Positions 25,841-34,822 are shown, counted from the first letter of the stretch. The stretch: DNA of 64,000 nt from Radiobacillus deserti (GCF_007301515.1 NZ_CP041666.1:1-64000), one strand, 5' to 3'. A program made the numbers and translations. The notes: generated from the sequence alone by a model not told the origin.

Positions 25841-27094
25841 TTAATCCCTCGTTTCATCTAAATCTGTATCACTCATTATTTTTCCAAACTCTATCATATT
25901 CAGTTGGAAATCCACATGGATTTCTGCATCTGGGTATATCTTTTTATTCCAGTCTGCTTCTTCATACTCTGGAATAGAAAGAAAGTACTTTCTTACATAA
26001 AGAGACCAATAAAACGGTTCTGCACCGTAGTCTTCTTGTGTTTTTTTTATCAATTTTTGCGCTTTTTCTTCTAAATTGTTTGAAATGGATTTGCGCAGTA
26101 TTTCCTGCTTTTCTTGGTCCTCTGCATAGTTTATTAAACTTGGAATGGCCAATACCTCTATAGAAAAAGGAACGGTTACATGAATCACAGTTGGTTTATT
26201 TTTGTGATATTGAACGTCAATTTTAGGATCACGCCGTTGAACATAACTAGCAGAAATATCATACTCCTTTGCAAGAGGATCGTCATAGGTGGATGCCAAA
26301 TCTTGCATGTTAAGGGTAACGTCAAACACATTAGCTAATCTGGTTTCTTGTCCATCAAGAGTATCAATCATAATCCCTTCCTTGAAAACTGCGGATCCCA
26401 TAAATTCAACAGGATTTTGACCATCTACAGGTATTTGACCAGCTATAAATTCATCCTCTTTCCCTTCCTCCTTAATGTCTTCCTTTTTTTTCTCTGCTGT
26501 TGCATATATTGCTAAAAATAAATCAGCATCCCCTTCTGTTATTTGAAAGAAGCGGTGGATATCTGAATTAGGAATAATCCCCGTTTCATGTGCTCGATTT
26601 AACATAAATTGATAATATTTATGTGGTCTTGTTTCCAATGTGGGGTTATTGCTTTTAATAAATGTTTCTGCTTTTTCCTTAGACACTACGAGTTGCACAC
26701 CAGGTCTTATTTGTGTAGTACGAGTGGTCGATTGCATAAAACGTAATAAGTCTCCGGATTTAGCAAGTTCTTCTGAAACAACAATAACTTTGGAATGATC
26801 TAATGTTATCTCCTTTGTGACGGTTGAATTCGCAGTGTTGGCCGCTGTTATAAGGTCATTGGCAGTGACCGAGACAATTTCATCAGCTTCTTCTTTGCTT
26901 CCTCCTCCCGTTATCATGGAACCTACTTCTGGATTTGCAATTTGAAATGTAAATTTAAATTTTTTATCCTCGGCTTTATCTACTCCAACCGCGATGACGT
27001 AAGATTGCTGTTCTAACTCTCTTTTATCGTAACAGCCTGTCAATAAAACAATCACAACTAGGAAAAGGAACCATAAAAGAATTAGTTTTTTCAT
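25841..27094 (-). CDS. GerA-type germinant receptor, C subunit (lipoprotein)
   Basis: GerC-family lipoproteins sit on the outer face of the spore inner membrane and are needed for receptor function. The 417-aa product has a lipoprotein signal with lipobox LLTGC (Cys21), followed by the family opening YDKRELEQQSYVIAVGVDK. A central low-complexity Lys/Glu stretch (about residues 205-225) is a lineage feature. It overlaps the upstream B gene by four bases. Germinant specificity cannot be read from the sequence. Confidence 0.92.
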   Translation of the reverse strand: MKKLILLWFLFLVVIVLLTGCYDKRELEQQSYVIAVGVDKAEDKKFKFTFQIANPEVGSMITGGGSKEEADEIVSVTANDLITAANTANSTVTKEITLDHSKVIVVSEELAKSGDLLRFMQSTTRTTQIRPGVQLVVSKEKAETFIKSNNPTLETRPHKYYQFMLNRAHETGIIPNSDIHRFFQITEGDADLFLAIYATAEKKKEDIKEEGKEDEFIAGQIPVDGQNPVEFMGSAVFKEGIMIDTLDGQETRLANVFDVTLNMQDLASTYDDPLAKEYDISASYVQRRDPKIDVQYHKNKPTVIHVTVPFSIEVLAIPSLINYAEDQEKQEILRKSISNNLEEKAQKLIKKTQEDYGAEPFYWSLYVRKYFLSIPEYEEADWNKKIYPDAEIHVDFQLNMIEFGKIMSDTDLDETRD

Positions 27095-28179
27095 TTCTTT
27101 TCATTCCTCCTAAAAAGGGACACTAGCCAAAGAATAAGGGGTAAACCTATAAGTACAGGTGTTGTGTAATTGAGTAAATTATTTCGAACCATTAGTTCAT
27201 TAAACAATTCATTATCTGGAATAATTCCCAGAGCAACTACAAAGAATGCAATTGGTAAAATAAGTGGTTCAAATTCCTTAATATTGAACACGACACCAAA
27301 AACCCAAGAAGTGAAATAAAGAAACATAATAAACCGAATAAAGGCAGCCATGAGCCAAAATACCATAAAAAAAGTCTCTACATTTGTTAAATATTCTCCG
27401 AGATTGACGTACTGCGTGACCTCATAAAAAGGAAAGGCTACATTTGCAATAGATTTGTAATCAAATAAGGTAGCGTACAAACTATAAAAGAATATAATTT
27501 CTACCACTACAAAGCCAGAGCCAATAACTGTCCCTCGAAAGAAGTCTTTTTTAGACTTTAGGGATGAGAAGGCCATAGTCAATAGATAAATATCAAAGAA
27601 TAGGGAGGATTTTAAGACACCTTGTGTAAGAACTTCGTCTAAACCAGTTCCAAATATAGGAAATATCCGCATCCATATTCCCTTTCCTATCACGAGGACG
27701 GCGAGTAACGCAGCTGAAAATTTGATGTAAGGGATGACAATCCATGCTGTAGAACCAATGGTTTCGAACCCTCGCTTAGCTCCCAAGAAACAAGTTAGCA
27801 TAAAGACAACAAATACAATAATGGATGGTGAGTTTGGAAAATAGAGAAGGTTAATTTGTTCTACATAATTCCTACTATCAACAGTCATAAGCATGAAGCT
27901 TATCAGAAATAAAATACAACCAGTAACTTTCCCAATTTTCTTTCCTAAAATTTTTTCAATTAAATCGATAGAGTTTTCAGCATTATATTTATTAAGAAGA
28001 TGGAGTAGAATCGCGAGCGAAGGAAGCACAATTAGAAAAGAAACTAAAGGGATTAGCCATAATGCATTGTGCACCTTGTCCGCTAATAAAGCAGGAGTCG
28101 TATCAGCAATCTTTAAGCCGACCATTAAAATAATCATGGCGGCAAATTCCTTTGTAGTTAGTCGACCTACCTGCTTCAT
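27091..28179 (-). CDS. GerA-type germinant receptor, B subunit (permease-like)
   Basis: This is the 362-aa integral membrane subunit of the amino acid/polyamine/organocation permease fold with about ten membrane helices. In the family it binds the germinant. The N-terminal VGRLTTKEFAAMIILMVGLK resembles the LeuT-like first helix, and conserved Trp/Tyr-rich segments follow. It lies one base from the A gene and overlaps the C gene by four bases, so it is the middle gene of a tight A-B-C-D operon. Confidence 0.93.
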   Translation of the reverse strand: MKQVGRLTTKEFAAMIILMVGLKIADTTPALLADKVHNALWLIPLVSFLIVLPSLAILLHLLNKYNAENSIDLIEKILGKKIGKVTGCILFLISFMLMTVDSRNYVEQINLLYFPNSPSIIVFVVFMLTCFLGAKRGFETIGSTAWIVIPYIKFSAALLAVLVIGKGIWMRIFPIFGTGLDEVLTQGVLKSSLFFDIYLLTMAFSSLKSKKDFFRGTVIGSGFVVVEIIFFYSLYATLFDYKSIANVAFPFYEVTQYVNLGEYLTNVETFFMVFWLMAAFIRFIMFLYFTSWVFGVVFNIKEFEPLILPIAFFVVALGIIPDNELFNELMVRNNLLNYTTPVLIGLPLILWLVSLFRRNEKK

Positions 28180-28180
28180 A

Positions 28181-29689
28181 CTAATCCCTTCCTTCCTGTT
28201 TCTTCTTCATATCTTGTGGCTCTAATTGGCCTGGTCTATATTTTTCGTTCTTTAAGAGCTTTCTAAAGATTGTATCTTCTGAAGACTGGTAGTTAGGGGA
28301 CATTGGTGCTAAGAAAGATACTCCAAACGATTTTATAGAGACTAAATACATAATCCAAAGTAAAAAAGCTGCAGTTAAAGAGAAAATGCCAAAAAAGGAT
28401 GCAGCAAGCATAAAAAGGTATCTCGATATACGAACGGTATAATTCATGTCAATATTGGCAACCGCAAAGGACGATAGTCCAGAAAGTGCAACGATTATGA
28501 CAACAATTGGACTCACAATGTTTGCTTGTACAGCTGCTTGACCGAGAATTAGTGCCCCAACTATCCCGATAGTAGGTCCTAACGGGCTAGGAATTCGTAT
28601 TCCTGCTTCCCGTATTAACTCAAAGGCTGCTTCCATGATTAATACTTCTATAACTAATGGGAAGGGAACCCTTTCCCGTGCACTAGTTATAGCAAGTAAT
28701 AAATCTGGTGGTATCATTTCACTGTGATAATTTGTAATCGCTATGTAGAAGGCTGATACAAACATAGCTGTGAAAAACGCCAACAGCCGAACCAACCTAG
28801 AAAAATTTCCGAACATAAAACTTAAATAGCGGTCTTCAGGAGAATGAATAAACGACCAAAAGGTAGCCGGTAAAATAAGACAGGACGAACTATTGTCCAT
28901 CAAGATCACGAAAAAACCATCTTCTATATAGGCAGCTGCTCTGTCCGGCCGTTCTGTATAAAGAAGGGACGGGAAAATGGAATACGGCCTTTCTTCTATA
29001 TGTTGTTCTAAAAGTTCAACATTACGGACATTATCGGTGTTAATAGCCTTTAATCTCTTTCTTATATTTTGGAGGGTTTCTTTGTTTATAACATCACCTA
29101 TATATAAAAGAGTCACTTGCTGTTTAGACCGTTCCCCTACTTCAATTCCTTCTGCAATAAGTTGTTTATCATGAAATCTTTTTCGAATCAGTGATAGATT
29201 TACATTTGCAGATTCTGTAAATGCTTCTTTCGGCCCTTTGATTACACCTTCATTTTCTGCCTTCCCAATGGATCTATGCTGAAAATTCGATACATCAATG
29301 CCATAGGCCACATTACTCTGTTCTACGATTAGGACAGCCTTTCCACTATTAATATTTTCTGTAACGGACTCAAAGTCTTCTAAACACTTCATCTGTTCTA
29401 ATGTAATGACTGATTCCAGTTTTTGTCCGTCCTGCTCAAGTAAAGGACGAATAATCCCTTGATCAATTTTTGTAGAGTCGACAATAGACCCATAAAAAAA
29501 GAGGGTTACCTTTTTCTGAAGTCCTTTTGCAGTAATTTCTCTAAAAGTAAAGTCGCGATTCACTCCATAAGAAAAAAGCTGCTTGATGTGATCAGTATTT
29601 TGTAGGTAGTCTTGGTACAATTTGGTCGATTGTTTTTGTCCAGCCTGTTGCACTGATTTAGACCTTCGTACAACTCTATTCCGAATCAC
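28181..29689 (-). CDS. GerA-type germinant receptor, A subunit
   Basis: This 502-aa subunit has a large soluble N-terminal domain (about 1-290) and a C-terminal membrane domain of about five helices. The highly conserved membrane-proximal block is present: ERVPFPLVIEVLIMEAAFEL, then GIRIPSPLGPTIGIVGALI. A subunits form an oligomeric, likely ion-conducting, ring in the spore inner membrane. The N-terminal extension is Gln/Arg/Lys-rich. It is the first gene of the operon and has a forespore-type promoter candidate upstream. Confidence 0.94.
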   Translation of the reverse strand: MIRNRVVRRSKSVQQAGQKQSTKLYQDYLQNTDHIKQLFSYGVNRDFTFREITAKGLQKKVTLFFYGSIVDSTKIDQGIIRPLLEQDGQKLESVITLEQMKCLEDFESVTENINSGKAVLIVEQSNVAYGIDVSNFQHRSIGKAENEGVIKGPKEAFTESANVNLSLIRKRFHDKQLIAEGIEVGERSKQQVTLLYIGDVINKETLQNIRKRLKAINTDNVRNVELLEQHIEERPYSIFPSLLYTERPDRAAAYIEDGFFVILMDNSSSCLILPATFWSFIHSPEDRYLSFMFGNFSRLVRLLAFFTAMFVSAFYIAITNYHSEMIPPDLLLAITSARERVPFPLVIEVLIMEAAFELIREAGIRIPSPLGPTIGIVGALILGQAAVQANIVSPIVVIIVALSGLSSFAVANIDMNYTVRISRYLFMLAASFFGIFSLTAAFLLWIMYLVSIKSFGVSFLAPMSPNYQSSEDTIFRKLLKNEKYRPGQLEPQDMKKKQEGRD

Positions 29690-29721
29690 ATCATCACCTC
29701 ACACACGCATTTTGTCTTAGA

Positions 29722-29751
29722 TAGTGTGTCAAGAATTTCTAAATTTATGAA
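29722..29751 (-). promoter_or_regulatory. Candidate sigma-G promoter of the ger operon
   Basis: Read on the minus strand, TTCATA (29746-29751) and CACACTA (29722-29728), spaced 17 bases, resemble the sigma-G consensus TGmATA / CATACTA. Germinant receptor operons are forespore-expressed, so the context fits. Confidence 0.45.
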
Positions 29752-29774
29752 TGAGTAGCTCAAATTTCTCCTAA

Positions 29775-29806
29775 CAAAAAAGAACCCTTGCGATTGCAAG
29801 AGTTCT
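29775..29806 (-). terminator. Terminator after yceI
   Basis: AGAACCCTTGC (29781-29791) pairs with GCAAGAGTTCT (29796-29806) with one mismatch. On the minus strand it is followed by TTTTTT. Confidence 0.82.
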
Positions 29807-29827
29807 CAATTCTTTCTAATTATGCTT

Positions 29828-30361
29828 CTATGCTTCTGGAGTTGCTTCAAGCTCGATACTAATTTTAATTTCGTCCCCGATTAATACGCCGCCAGTTTCT
29901 AAAGCAGCGTTATACGTTATGCCATAGTCACTACGGTTAATTTTACCTTCTGCGCTGAAACCGAATACTTGATTTCCCCAAGGATCTTGCCCTTGTCCTT
30001 CAAAAGTAACTTTGAAAGTTTCAGATTTTGTTGTACCGGCGATGCTTAAATCGCCAGTTAATTCATATTCATCTTCCCCAGTTTTTTTCACATTCGTAGA
30101 TTTGAAAATCATTTTCGGGTGATTTTCTGGGTCAAAGAAATCTGCGGAGCGTAAGTGCTCATCACGTTGTTCGTTGCGAGTGTCCACACTTTTAATGTCT
30201 ACTTTCACTTCAATATCTGCAGTAGTTAAGTCTGTCGGATCTGCTACGATGCTTGCCTCAAAGTCGTGAAACGTTCCTTTTACTTTGGAAACCATCATAT
30301 GTTTTACGGAGAAGTCAATACTTGAGTGCGACGGGTCTACTTTAAATTTTGTTTGTGCCAT
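29828..30361 (-). CDS. YceI family protein
   Basis: YceI-like proteins are lipocalin-type beta barrels that bind polyisoprenoid or quinone-like lipids. The 177-aa product shows the family start FKVDPSHSSIDFSVKHMMVSKV, the middle ITIVADPTDL-type strands, and the C-terminal NRSDYGITYN motif. There is no signal peptide, so it is cytoplasmic here, unlike the E. coli protein. The promoter carries a palindrome resembling the YodB/CatR operator, suggesting induction by quinone or thiol stress (inference). Confidence 0.92.
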   Translation of the reverse strand: MAQTKFKVDPSHSSIDFSVKHMMVSKVKGTFHDFEASIVADPTDLTTADIEVKVDIKSVDTRNEQRDEHLRSADFFDPENHPKMIFKSTNVKKTGEDEYELTGDLSIAGTTKSETFKVTFEGQGQDPWGNQVFGFSAEGKINRSDYGITYNAALETGGVLIGDEIKISIELEATPEA

Positions 30362-30400
30362 TTTATTCCCTCCAAAATTAATTTATGTTTTGTAAGTTAG

Positions 30401-30446
30401 TTACTTTCTGTAAGTAAGTATATAGTAGGTAGTCTAAAAAGGTCAA
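30401..30446 (-). promoter_or_regulatory. yceI promoter overlapped by a YodB/CatR-like operator
   Basis: On the minus strand, TTGACC (30441-30446), an 18-base spacer and TATACT (30417-30422) form a sigma-A promoter. Immediately downstream, TTACT-N7-AGTAA (30401-30417) matches the TACT-N7-AGTA operator of the redox-sensing HxlR/DUF24 repressors YodB and CatR. The operator touches the -10 box and start point, a repressing position. Confidence 0.65.
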
Positions 30447-30712
30447 GAAAATTATTTTGAAACTAGGATATTTTTAATATATTGATTAAAAAGTACTAAT
30501 TTTAATACGTATTACCTATCAATTGCTGTCTAAATTTTAAATCTAGTTTCCACAAATAAAGGGATTGTAAACATTTGTGAAGAATTATTTAAGTATTATG
30601 ACTTTTAATATAATCTGTTTTATTTTAAAATAGGAATGAATTAGGAAAATCCTAAAAGAATGCAAGTTTACAGCTAGAGACTCATAAGATTTAAAAGGTG
30701 TTCACATTTTTT

Positions 30713-30726
30713 TGAAACCGTTTGCA
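30713..30726 (+). promoter_or_regulatory. CcpA cre site of acsA
   Basis: TGAAACCGTTTGCA matches the cre consensus TGWAANCGNTNWCA at all but one fixed position. It lies 24 bases before the acsA start codon, a repressing or roadblock position. The rest of the 388-bp yceI-acsA spacer shows no gene. Confidence 0.75.
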
Positions 30727-30749
30727 AATTTTTATGATGAGGTGATTTG

Positions 30750-32465
30750 ATGGATATGCAACCAATTGCAGCAAGACCAGGAAACCATAATCTAGCGAAC
30801 TATGAAGAAAAAAGAGCTTCCTTTGACTGGGAAGAAGTAAAAAAGAATTTTAGCTGGTACGAAACCGGAAAAGTGAATGTGGCGTATGAAACCATTGATC
30901 GCCATGCAGAAAATCCAGATAAAAAGAATCAACCAGCACTCATTTACTCCGCTCCGGATCGAGAAGAAGTATTAACGTTTGATCAATTAAAAAAAGCGAG
31001 TAATCAATTTGCGAATGTGCTGAAGGATCACGGTATAGAAAAAGGGGATCGTGTCTTTCTATTTATGCCAAGGAGCCCAGAATTTTATGCTAGTTTTTTT
31101 GGGATTTTAAAAGTGGGAGCTATTGCCGGACCATTATTTGAGGCATTTATGGAACAAGCGGTTCGAGATCGATTAGAAGATAGTGAAGCGACAATGCTTA
31201 TTACGACACCTGACTTGTTGTATCGGGTTCCAGAGAATGAGTTACCGAATCTTAAGAAGATAGTACTCGTAGGGGATTCTGAAAAAATTTCCGAGAGATA
31301 TATAAATTATTATAAAGAAACGGAGCAAGCTTCTGAGGAATTTGATATAGAATGGGTAGATTTAGAGGATGGAATGCTACTTCATTATACATCTGGATCT
31401 ACTGGAAAACCTAAAGGGGTTTACCATGTGCATAATGCGATGATTCAGCATTATGCAACGGGAGACTGGGTAATTGATTTAAAAGAAGATGATATTTATT
31501 GGTGTACGGCTGATCCAGGCTGGGTAACTGGTACGAGTTATGGAATTTTTGCACCATGGCTGCATGGCGTGACCAATGTCATTCGCGGTGGTCGTTTCAC
31601 ACCGGAATCTTGGTATGGCACGATTGACAAACACAATGTAACAGTTTGGTATTCTGCACCAACGGCTTTTCGTAAGCTTGTAAGTTCCGGAGTGGATGTT
31701 ATTAAGCAATTTGACCTAAGCTCATTACGTCATGTTATGAGTGTTGGAGAGCCGCTTAATCCTGAAGTGATTACGTGGGGAATGAAAGCTCTTAACTTAA
31801 GGATTCACGATACATGGTGGATGACGGAAACGGGTGGAATGTTAATTGTAAATTATCCGTCGATGGATATTCGTCCTGGTTCTATGGGAAAACCAATTCC
31901 CGGTGTAGAAGCGGCAATTGTCGATGATCAAGGGAATGAGCTGCCACCAAACCAAATGGGGAACCTAGCGATTAAACAAGGCTGGCCATCCATGATGCGT
32001 GCGATTTGGAAAAACCCAGGTAAATATGAAAGCTACTTCATCAATGGTTGGTATGTTTCAGGGGATAGTGCCTATATGGATGAAGACGGCTATTTCTGGT
32101 TCCAAGGCAGATTAGATGATGTTATTAATACGTCGGGAGAACGCGTTGGTCCATTTGAAGTCGAAAGTAAATTAATAGAACATCCTGCGGTTGCTGAAGC
32201 AGGGGTTATCGGAAAGCCTGATCCAGAGCGTGGAGAAATTATTAAAGCATTCATTACGTTGAATGATGGCTATGAAGCGAATGATGAGTTATTAGAAGAT
32301 ATCCGTGTATTTGTAAAAACGGGATTAAGTGCACACGCAGCTCCGAGAGAAATCGAAGTAAAAGACACGATTCCGAAAACACGAAGCGGAAAAATAATGC
32401 GCCGCTTGCTGAAGTCATGGGAGTTAGGATTACCGACAGGAGACACTTCTACGTTAGAAGAATAA
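30750..32465 (+). CDS. acsA: Acetyl-CoA synthetase
   Basis: AcsA activates acetate to acetyl-CoA through acetyl-AMP. The 571-aa product has the adenylate-forming core motif YTSGSTGKPKGV, the DTWWMTETG motif, the hinge GRLDDVINTSGERVG, and the C-terminal catalytic Lys in PKTRSGKIMRR, the site that acetylation by AcuA would silence. ATG 30750 follows GAGGTGA and aligns with the B. subtilis start. The cre site upstream implies glucose repression. In B. subtilis acsA diverges from acuABC; here it diverges from yceI instead. Confidence 0.96.
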   Translation: MDMQPIAARPGNHNLANYEEKRASFDWEEVKKNFSWYETGKVNVAYETIDRHAENPDKKNQPALIYSAPDREEVLTFDQLKKASNQFANVLKDHGIEKGDRVFLFMPRSPEFYASFFGILKVGAIAGPLFEAFMEQAVRDRLEDSEATMLITTPDLLYRVPENELPNLKKIVLVGDSEKISERYINYYKETEQASEEFDIEWVDLEDGMLLHYTSGSTGKPKGVYHVHNAMIQHYATGDWVIDLKEDDIYWCTADPGWVTGTSYGIFAPWLHGVTNVIRGGRFTPESWYGTIDKHNVTVWYSAPTAFRKLVSSGVDVIKQFDLSSLRHVMSVGEPLNPEVITWGMKALNLRIHDTWWMTETGGMLIVNYPSMDIRPGSMGKPIPGVEAAIVDDQGNELPPNQMGNLAIKQGWPSMMRAIWKNPGKYESYFINGWYVSGDSAYMDEDGYFWFQGRLDDVINTSGERVGPFEVESKLIEHPAVAEAGVIGKPDPERGEIIKAFITLNDGYEANDELLEDIRVFVKTGLSAHAAPREIEVKDTIPKTRSGKIMRRLLKSWELGLPTGDTSTLEE

Positions 32466-32471
32466 TAGGGT

Positions 32472-32499
32472 AAAGAGCTTCCAAACGGAAGCTCTTTTT
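32472..32499. terminator. Terminator between acsA and hmp
   Basis: AAAGAGCTTCC (32472-32482) pairs with GGAAGCTCTTT (32487-32497), then TT. It lies between convergent genes. Confidence 0.88.
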
Positions 32500-32875
32500 A
32501 TGCAATATCGCCTTTAGGCCCGAAGAATTCAAAACGTCGATTTTCTTCTGGAATACCAAGGTCTTTAAGAGATTGGTTAATTGCCTTCATAAAAGGCTCT
32601 GGCCCACAGAAATAATAAACAGCATCCGATTGGCTGGAGATAACGGATTGAAGCCATGGTAAATCAATATATCCTTCTTTAGCAAATGTAGAAAGCCCAC
32701 GATCCTCTTCACTAGGGTTTTCATAGACGGTATGAACAGCAAGGTTTGAATTCTCCTGCTGCAGTTGAGCTACTAATTCTTTAAACGCATGAACTCGACC
32801 AGAACGTGCTGCATGAATAAATGTCACGGGACGGTTAGGCTGAGTTTTTAAAGATGTTTCTAACATACTCATCAT
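32498..32875 (-). pseudogene. hmp: Flavohaemoglobin, C-terminal fragment (NAD-binding domain)
   Basis: This 125-aa piece is the missing end of Hmp. It begins MMSMLETSL, which in intact proteins directly follows GGVGLTP, and carries the NAD-binding motifs FIHAARSGRVHAF and YYFCGPEPFM, ending in FEFFGPKG. It lies in a different frame from the upstream fragment, with ATGA overlap at a run of six C (minus strand). Four Cs would restore the family sequence GLTPMMSML. It could be translated separately by coupling at the ATGA, giving an isolated reductase subdomain, but a broken gene is more likely. Confidence 0.85.
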
Positions 32876-33741
32876 AGGGGGGTCAGTCCTACACCACCAC
32901 TAATTAAAATAAGTGGATGATTCCCTTCATCTAAAATAAAGTCTCCAGCTGGTGCTGTGATAGGGAGAGTATCTCCAACGTTCACTTGTTCATGTAAGAA
33001 ATTAGAGACAATTCCATCAGGTGTTTCTTGCTCCAGTCCAGCCTCTTTTTTGACACTAATGCGATAATAATCATTATTAGAACGATAAGAGAGACTGTAT
33101 TGACGAAGATGAGTAAATTCAAGCTCTTCTGATTCTATCTTCACCGTTATATATTGGCCAGCTTGATACGATGCAATTGGTTTTCCATCCGTCGGTTTTA
33201 AGTAAAAGGATGTTATTTCATCACTTTCTTTAACTTTTTTAAATACTTGGAAGGTACGGAAGCCTTCCCAACCGCCGTGTTGATTGGCCGCTTCACGATA
33301 CATCTCTGCTTCAACTTGAATAAACGTATCTGCGATTACCCCATAGGCTTCGCCCCATGCTTCTATAATCTCATCTGTTGCAGCATCCCCCAACACATCT
33401 TTAATAGCTTTTAAAAGATTCTCACCGACGATAGGGTAATGTTCAGGCTTGATGTTTAAGCTTCGATGCTTATGAGCTATTTGTTTAACAACAGGAACAA
33501 TGACTTCAAGCTGGTCAATGTATTTAGCCGCAGCATAAACAGCGCCCGCTAATGCTTTAGACTGTTTCCCCATTCTTTGATTCGTTTGATTAAAAATATT
33601 TTTTAATTCCGGATGATTTTCAAATAGCATTTCATAGAAACGGGAAGTAATCGCCTGACCGTGTTGTTCTAATACAGGCACCGTTGATTTCACTATGTCG
33701 ATTGTGTGTTGATCTAAATCTTTCTTTACTTGTTGTGACAT
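32872..33741 (-). pseudogene. hmp: Flavohaemoglobin, N-terminal fragment (globin + FAD domain)
   Basis: Hmp detoxifies nitric oxide to nitrate using haem, FAD and NAD(P)H. This 289-aa piece holds the globin domain (about 1-140, with the proximal-His segment VKQIAHKHRSLNI) and the FAD domain (RQYSLSYRS). It stops at GGVGLTPL, where intact proteins of about 400 aa continue into the NAD domain. The stop results from a two-base excess, or a one-base loss, in a C6 tract at about 32877-32882. The operator and promoter upstream look intact, so the lesion may be recent or variable. Confidence 0.88.
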
Positions 33742-33760
33742 ACGAACACTCCTTGTATTT

Positions 33761-33816
33761 TAAACATGTATTTTTTATACATGTTTATTGTATAACGTAA
33801 AAAAAGGTAAATACAA
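33761..33816 (-). promoter_or_regulatory. hmp promoter with NsrR-type operator
   Basis: TAAACATGTAT (33761-33771) and ATACATGTTTA (33777-33787) form a perfect 11-bp inverted repeat around TTTTT. It resembles the AT-rich palindromes bound by NsrR at B. subtilis hmp. On the minus strand TTGTAT (33811-33816), an 18-base spacer and TACAAT (33787-33792) abut it, so a bound repressor would cover the start point. Confidence 0.72.
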
Positions 33817-33910
33817 CCGGAATTTCCTAATAATTGTGTCAATCTTGTTAAGTTACTTTTTCTTGAAAAATGGAGAGTAAAGACTGAAAATAGAAGAAAG
33901 AGGTGACACG

Positions 33911-34348
33911 ATGAAATTAAAGAAATATACCGATTATGCGTTACGAGTGTTGATATATACAGCTTCCAAGGAAGATAACCAGCTAGCGAGTATAACCGAA
34001 GTTTCAGAGACCTTTTCCATATCAAAGGAGCATATTAGAAAGATTGTTCATCAGTTGACGAAGCTTGGCTTATTAGAAACCATCCGAGGTAGAGGAGGCG
34101 GAATCAAATTAGCGAAGCCCCCCGAAGACATTAATATTGGCAGGATTGTAAGGATATTGGAACAGGATTTTGTCTTATTGGAATGCTTTGATAAAGACAT
34201 GAATGAATGTGTCATTACTCCTTCTTGCAAGCTGAAGCATGCATTAAATAAAGCATTGGCCGCTTTTTTCTCTGTGTTAGATGAATACACATTGGACCAA
34301 TTAGTTGCCAATAAAGATGAGCTCCGATTGCTTATGGATCTGAAATAA
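33911..34348 (+). CDS. nsrR: NO-sensing Rrf2-family repressor NsrR
   Basis: NsrR is an iron-sulfur repressor that loses DNA binding when its cluster is nitrosylated. The 145-aa product has the winged helix-turn-helix (about 25-65, with RGRGGGIKLA forming the wing) and three cluster cysteines, Cys92, Cys100 and Cys106. Asp8 is present; in B. subtilis NsrR the equivalent residues ligate a [4Fe-4S] cluster. It diverges from hmp, its classic target, across a spacer with a matching palindrome. This makes the regulatory link strong even though hmp itself is broken. Confidence 0.92.
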   Translation: MKLKKYTDYALRVLIYTASKEDNQLASITEVSETFSISKEHIRKIVHQLTKLGLLETIRGRGGGIKLAKPPEDINIGRIVRILEQDFVLLECFDKDMNECVITPSCKLKHALNKALAAFFSVLDEYTLDQLVANKDELRLLMDLK

Positions 34349-34413
34349 GAATAAACGATCCCTGACCTTTGCATAATAGAAGTACATTCTATTTATGAGT
34401 GGAGGTAATTTGG

Positions 34414-34782
34414 GTGAATCAAAGCCTAAAGGATATTGAAAATTGGTTAGCGGAATTGAAAGGACAGTCTGTGCTTATTCACAAGGGAGAGCTAGCTACT
34501 GGGAGCGATGAGAAAATAATTGATATGGATCGTGTAAATATGCAATTAGATGACATTACGGTTAGAGGAGCAGAACAACACGATATTGACGGCTATGTGG
34601 AAGGACAAGAGTTAATCCTCCGAGGGGAAGGGACGATTCGTGGTAGGGCGTATGAGTCGGATGTAGAATTACCGTTAGGTGTTTATGAGATACCATTTGG
34701 CTCGGAATTTATGGCGTTTCGAGATGAAGATGGTTTAAAGATTGAAACGGAAAAAGCCTTGTATAAAATCCGAGTCCATTAG
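34414..34782 (+). CDS. Hypothetical protein, 122 aa
   Basis: I do not recognise this family. GTG 34414 is chosen because GGAGGT (34401-34406) lies 7 bases upstream. The product begins with a short amphipathic helix (NQSLKDIENWLAELKG). A predicted all-beta, acidic region follows with alternating patterns such as VNMQLDDITVRGAEQ and LILRGEGTIRG. It has no Cys, signal or membrane segment and is probably soluble. It has its own terminator and follows nsrR by 65 bases, possibly sharing its promoter. Confidence 0.75.
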   Translation: MNQSLKDIENWLAELKGQSVLIHKGELATGSDEKIIDMDRVNMQLDDITVRGAEQHDIDGYVEGQELILRGEGTIRGRAYESDVELPLGVYEIPFGSEFMAFRDEDGLKIETEKALYKIRVH

Positions 34783-34785
34783 TAC

Positions 34786-34822
34786 TAAGAAATCCCTGAT
34801 TATTTAAATCAGGGATTTCTTA
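34786..34822. terminator. Bidirectional terminator
   Basis: A 15-16 bp perfect stem, TAAGAAATCCCTGATT against AATCAGGGATTTCTTA, lies between convergent genes. Confidence 0.88.

Noticed and set aside
33726..34025. Minus-strand frame across the hmp-nsrR spacer
   Set aside because: It covers the operator and the start of nsrR on the opposite strand, so it is a shadow of the regulatory region.
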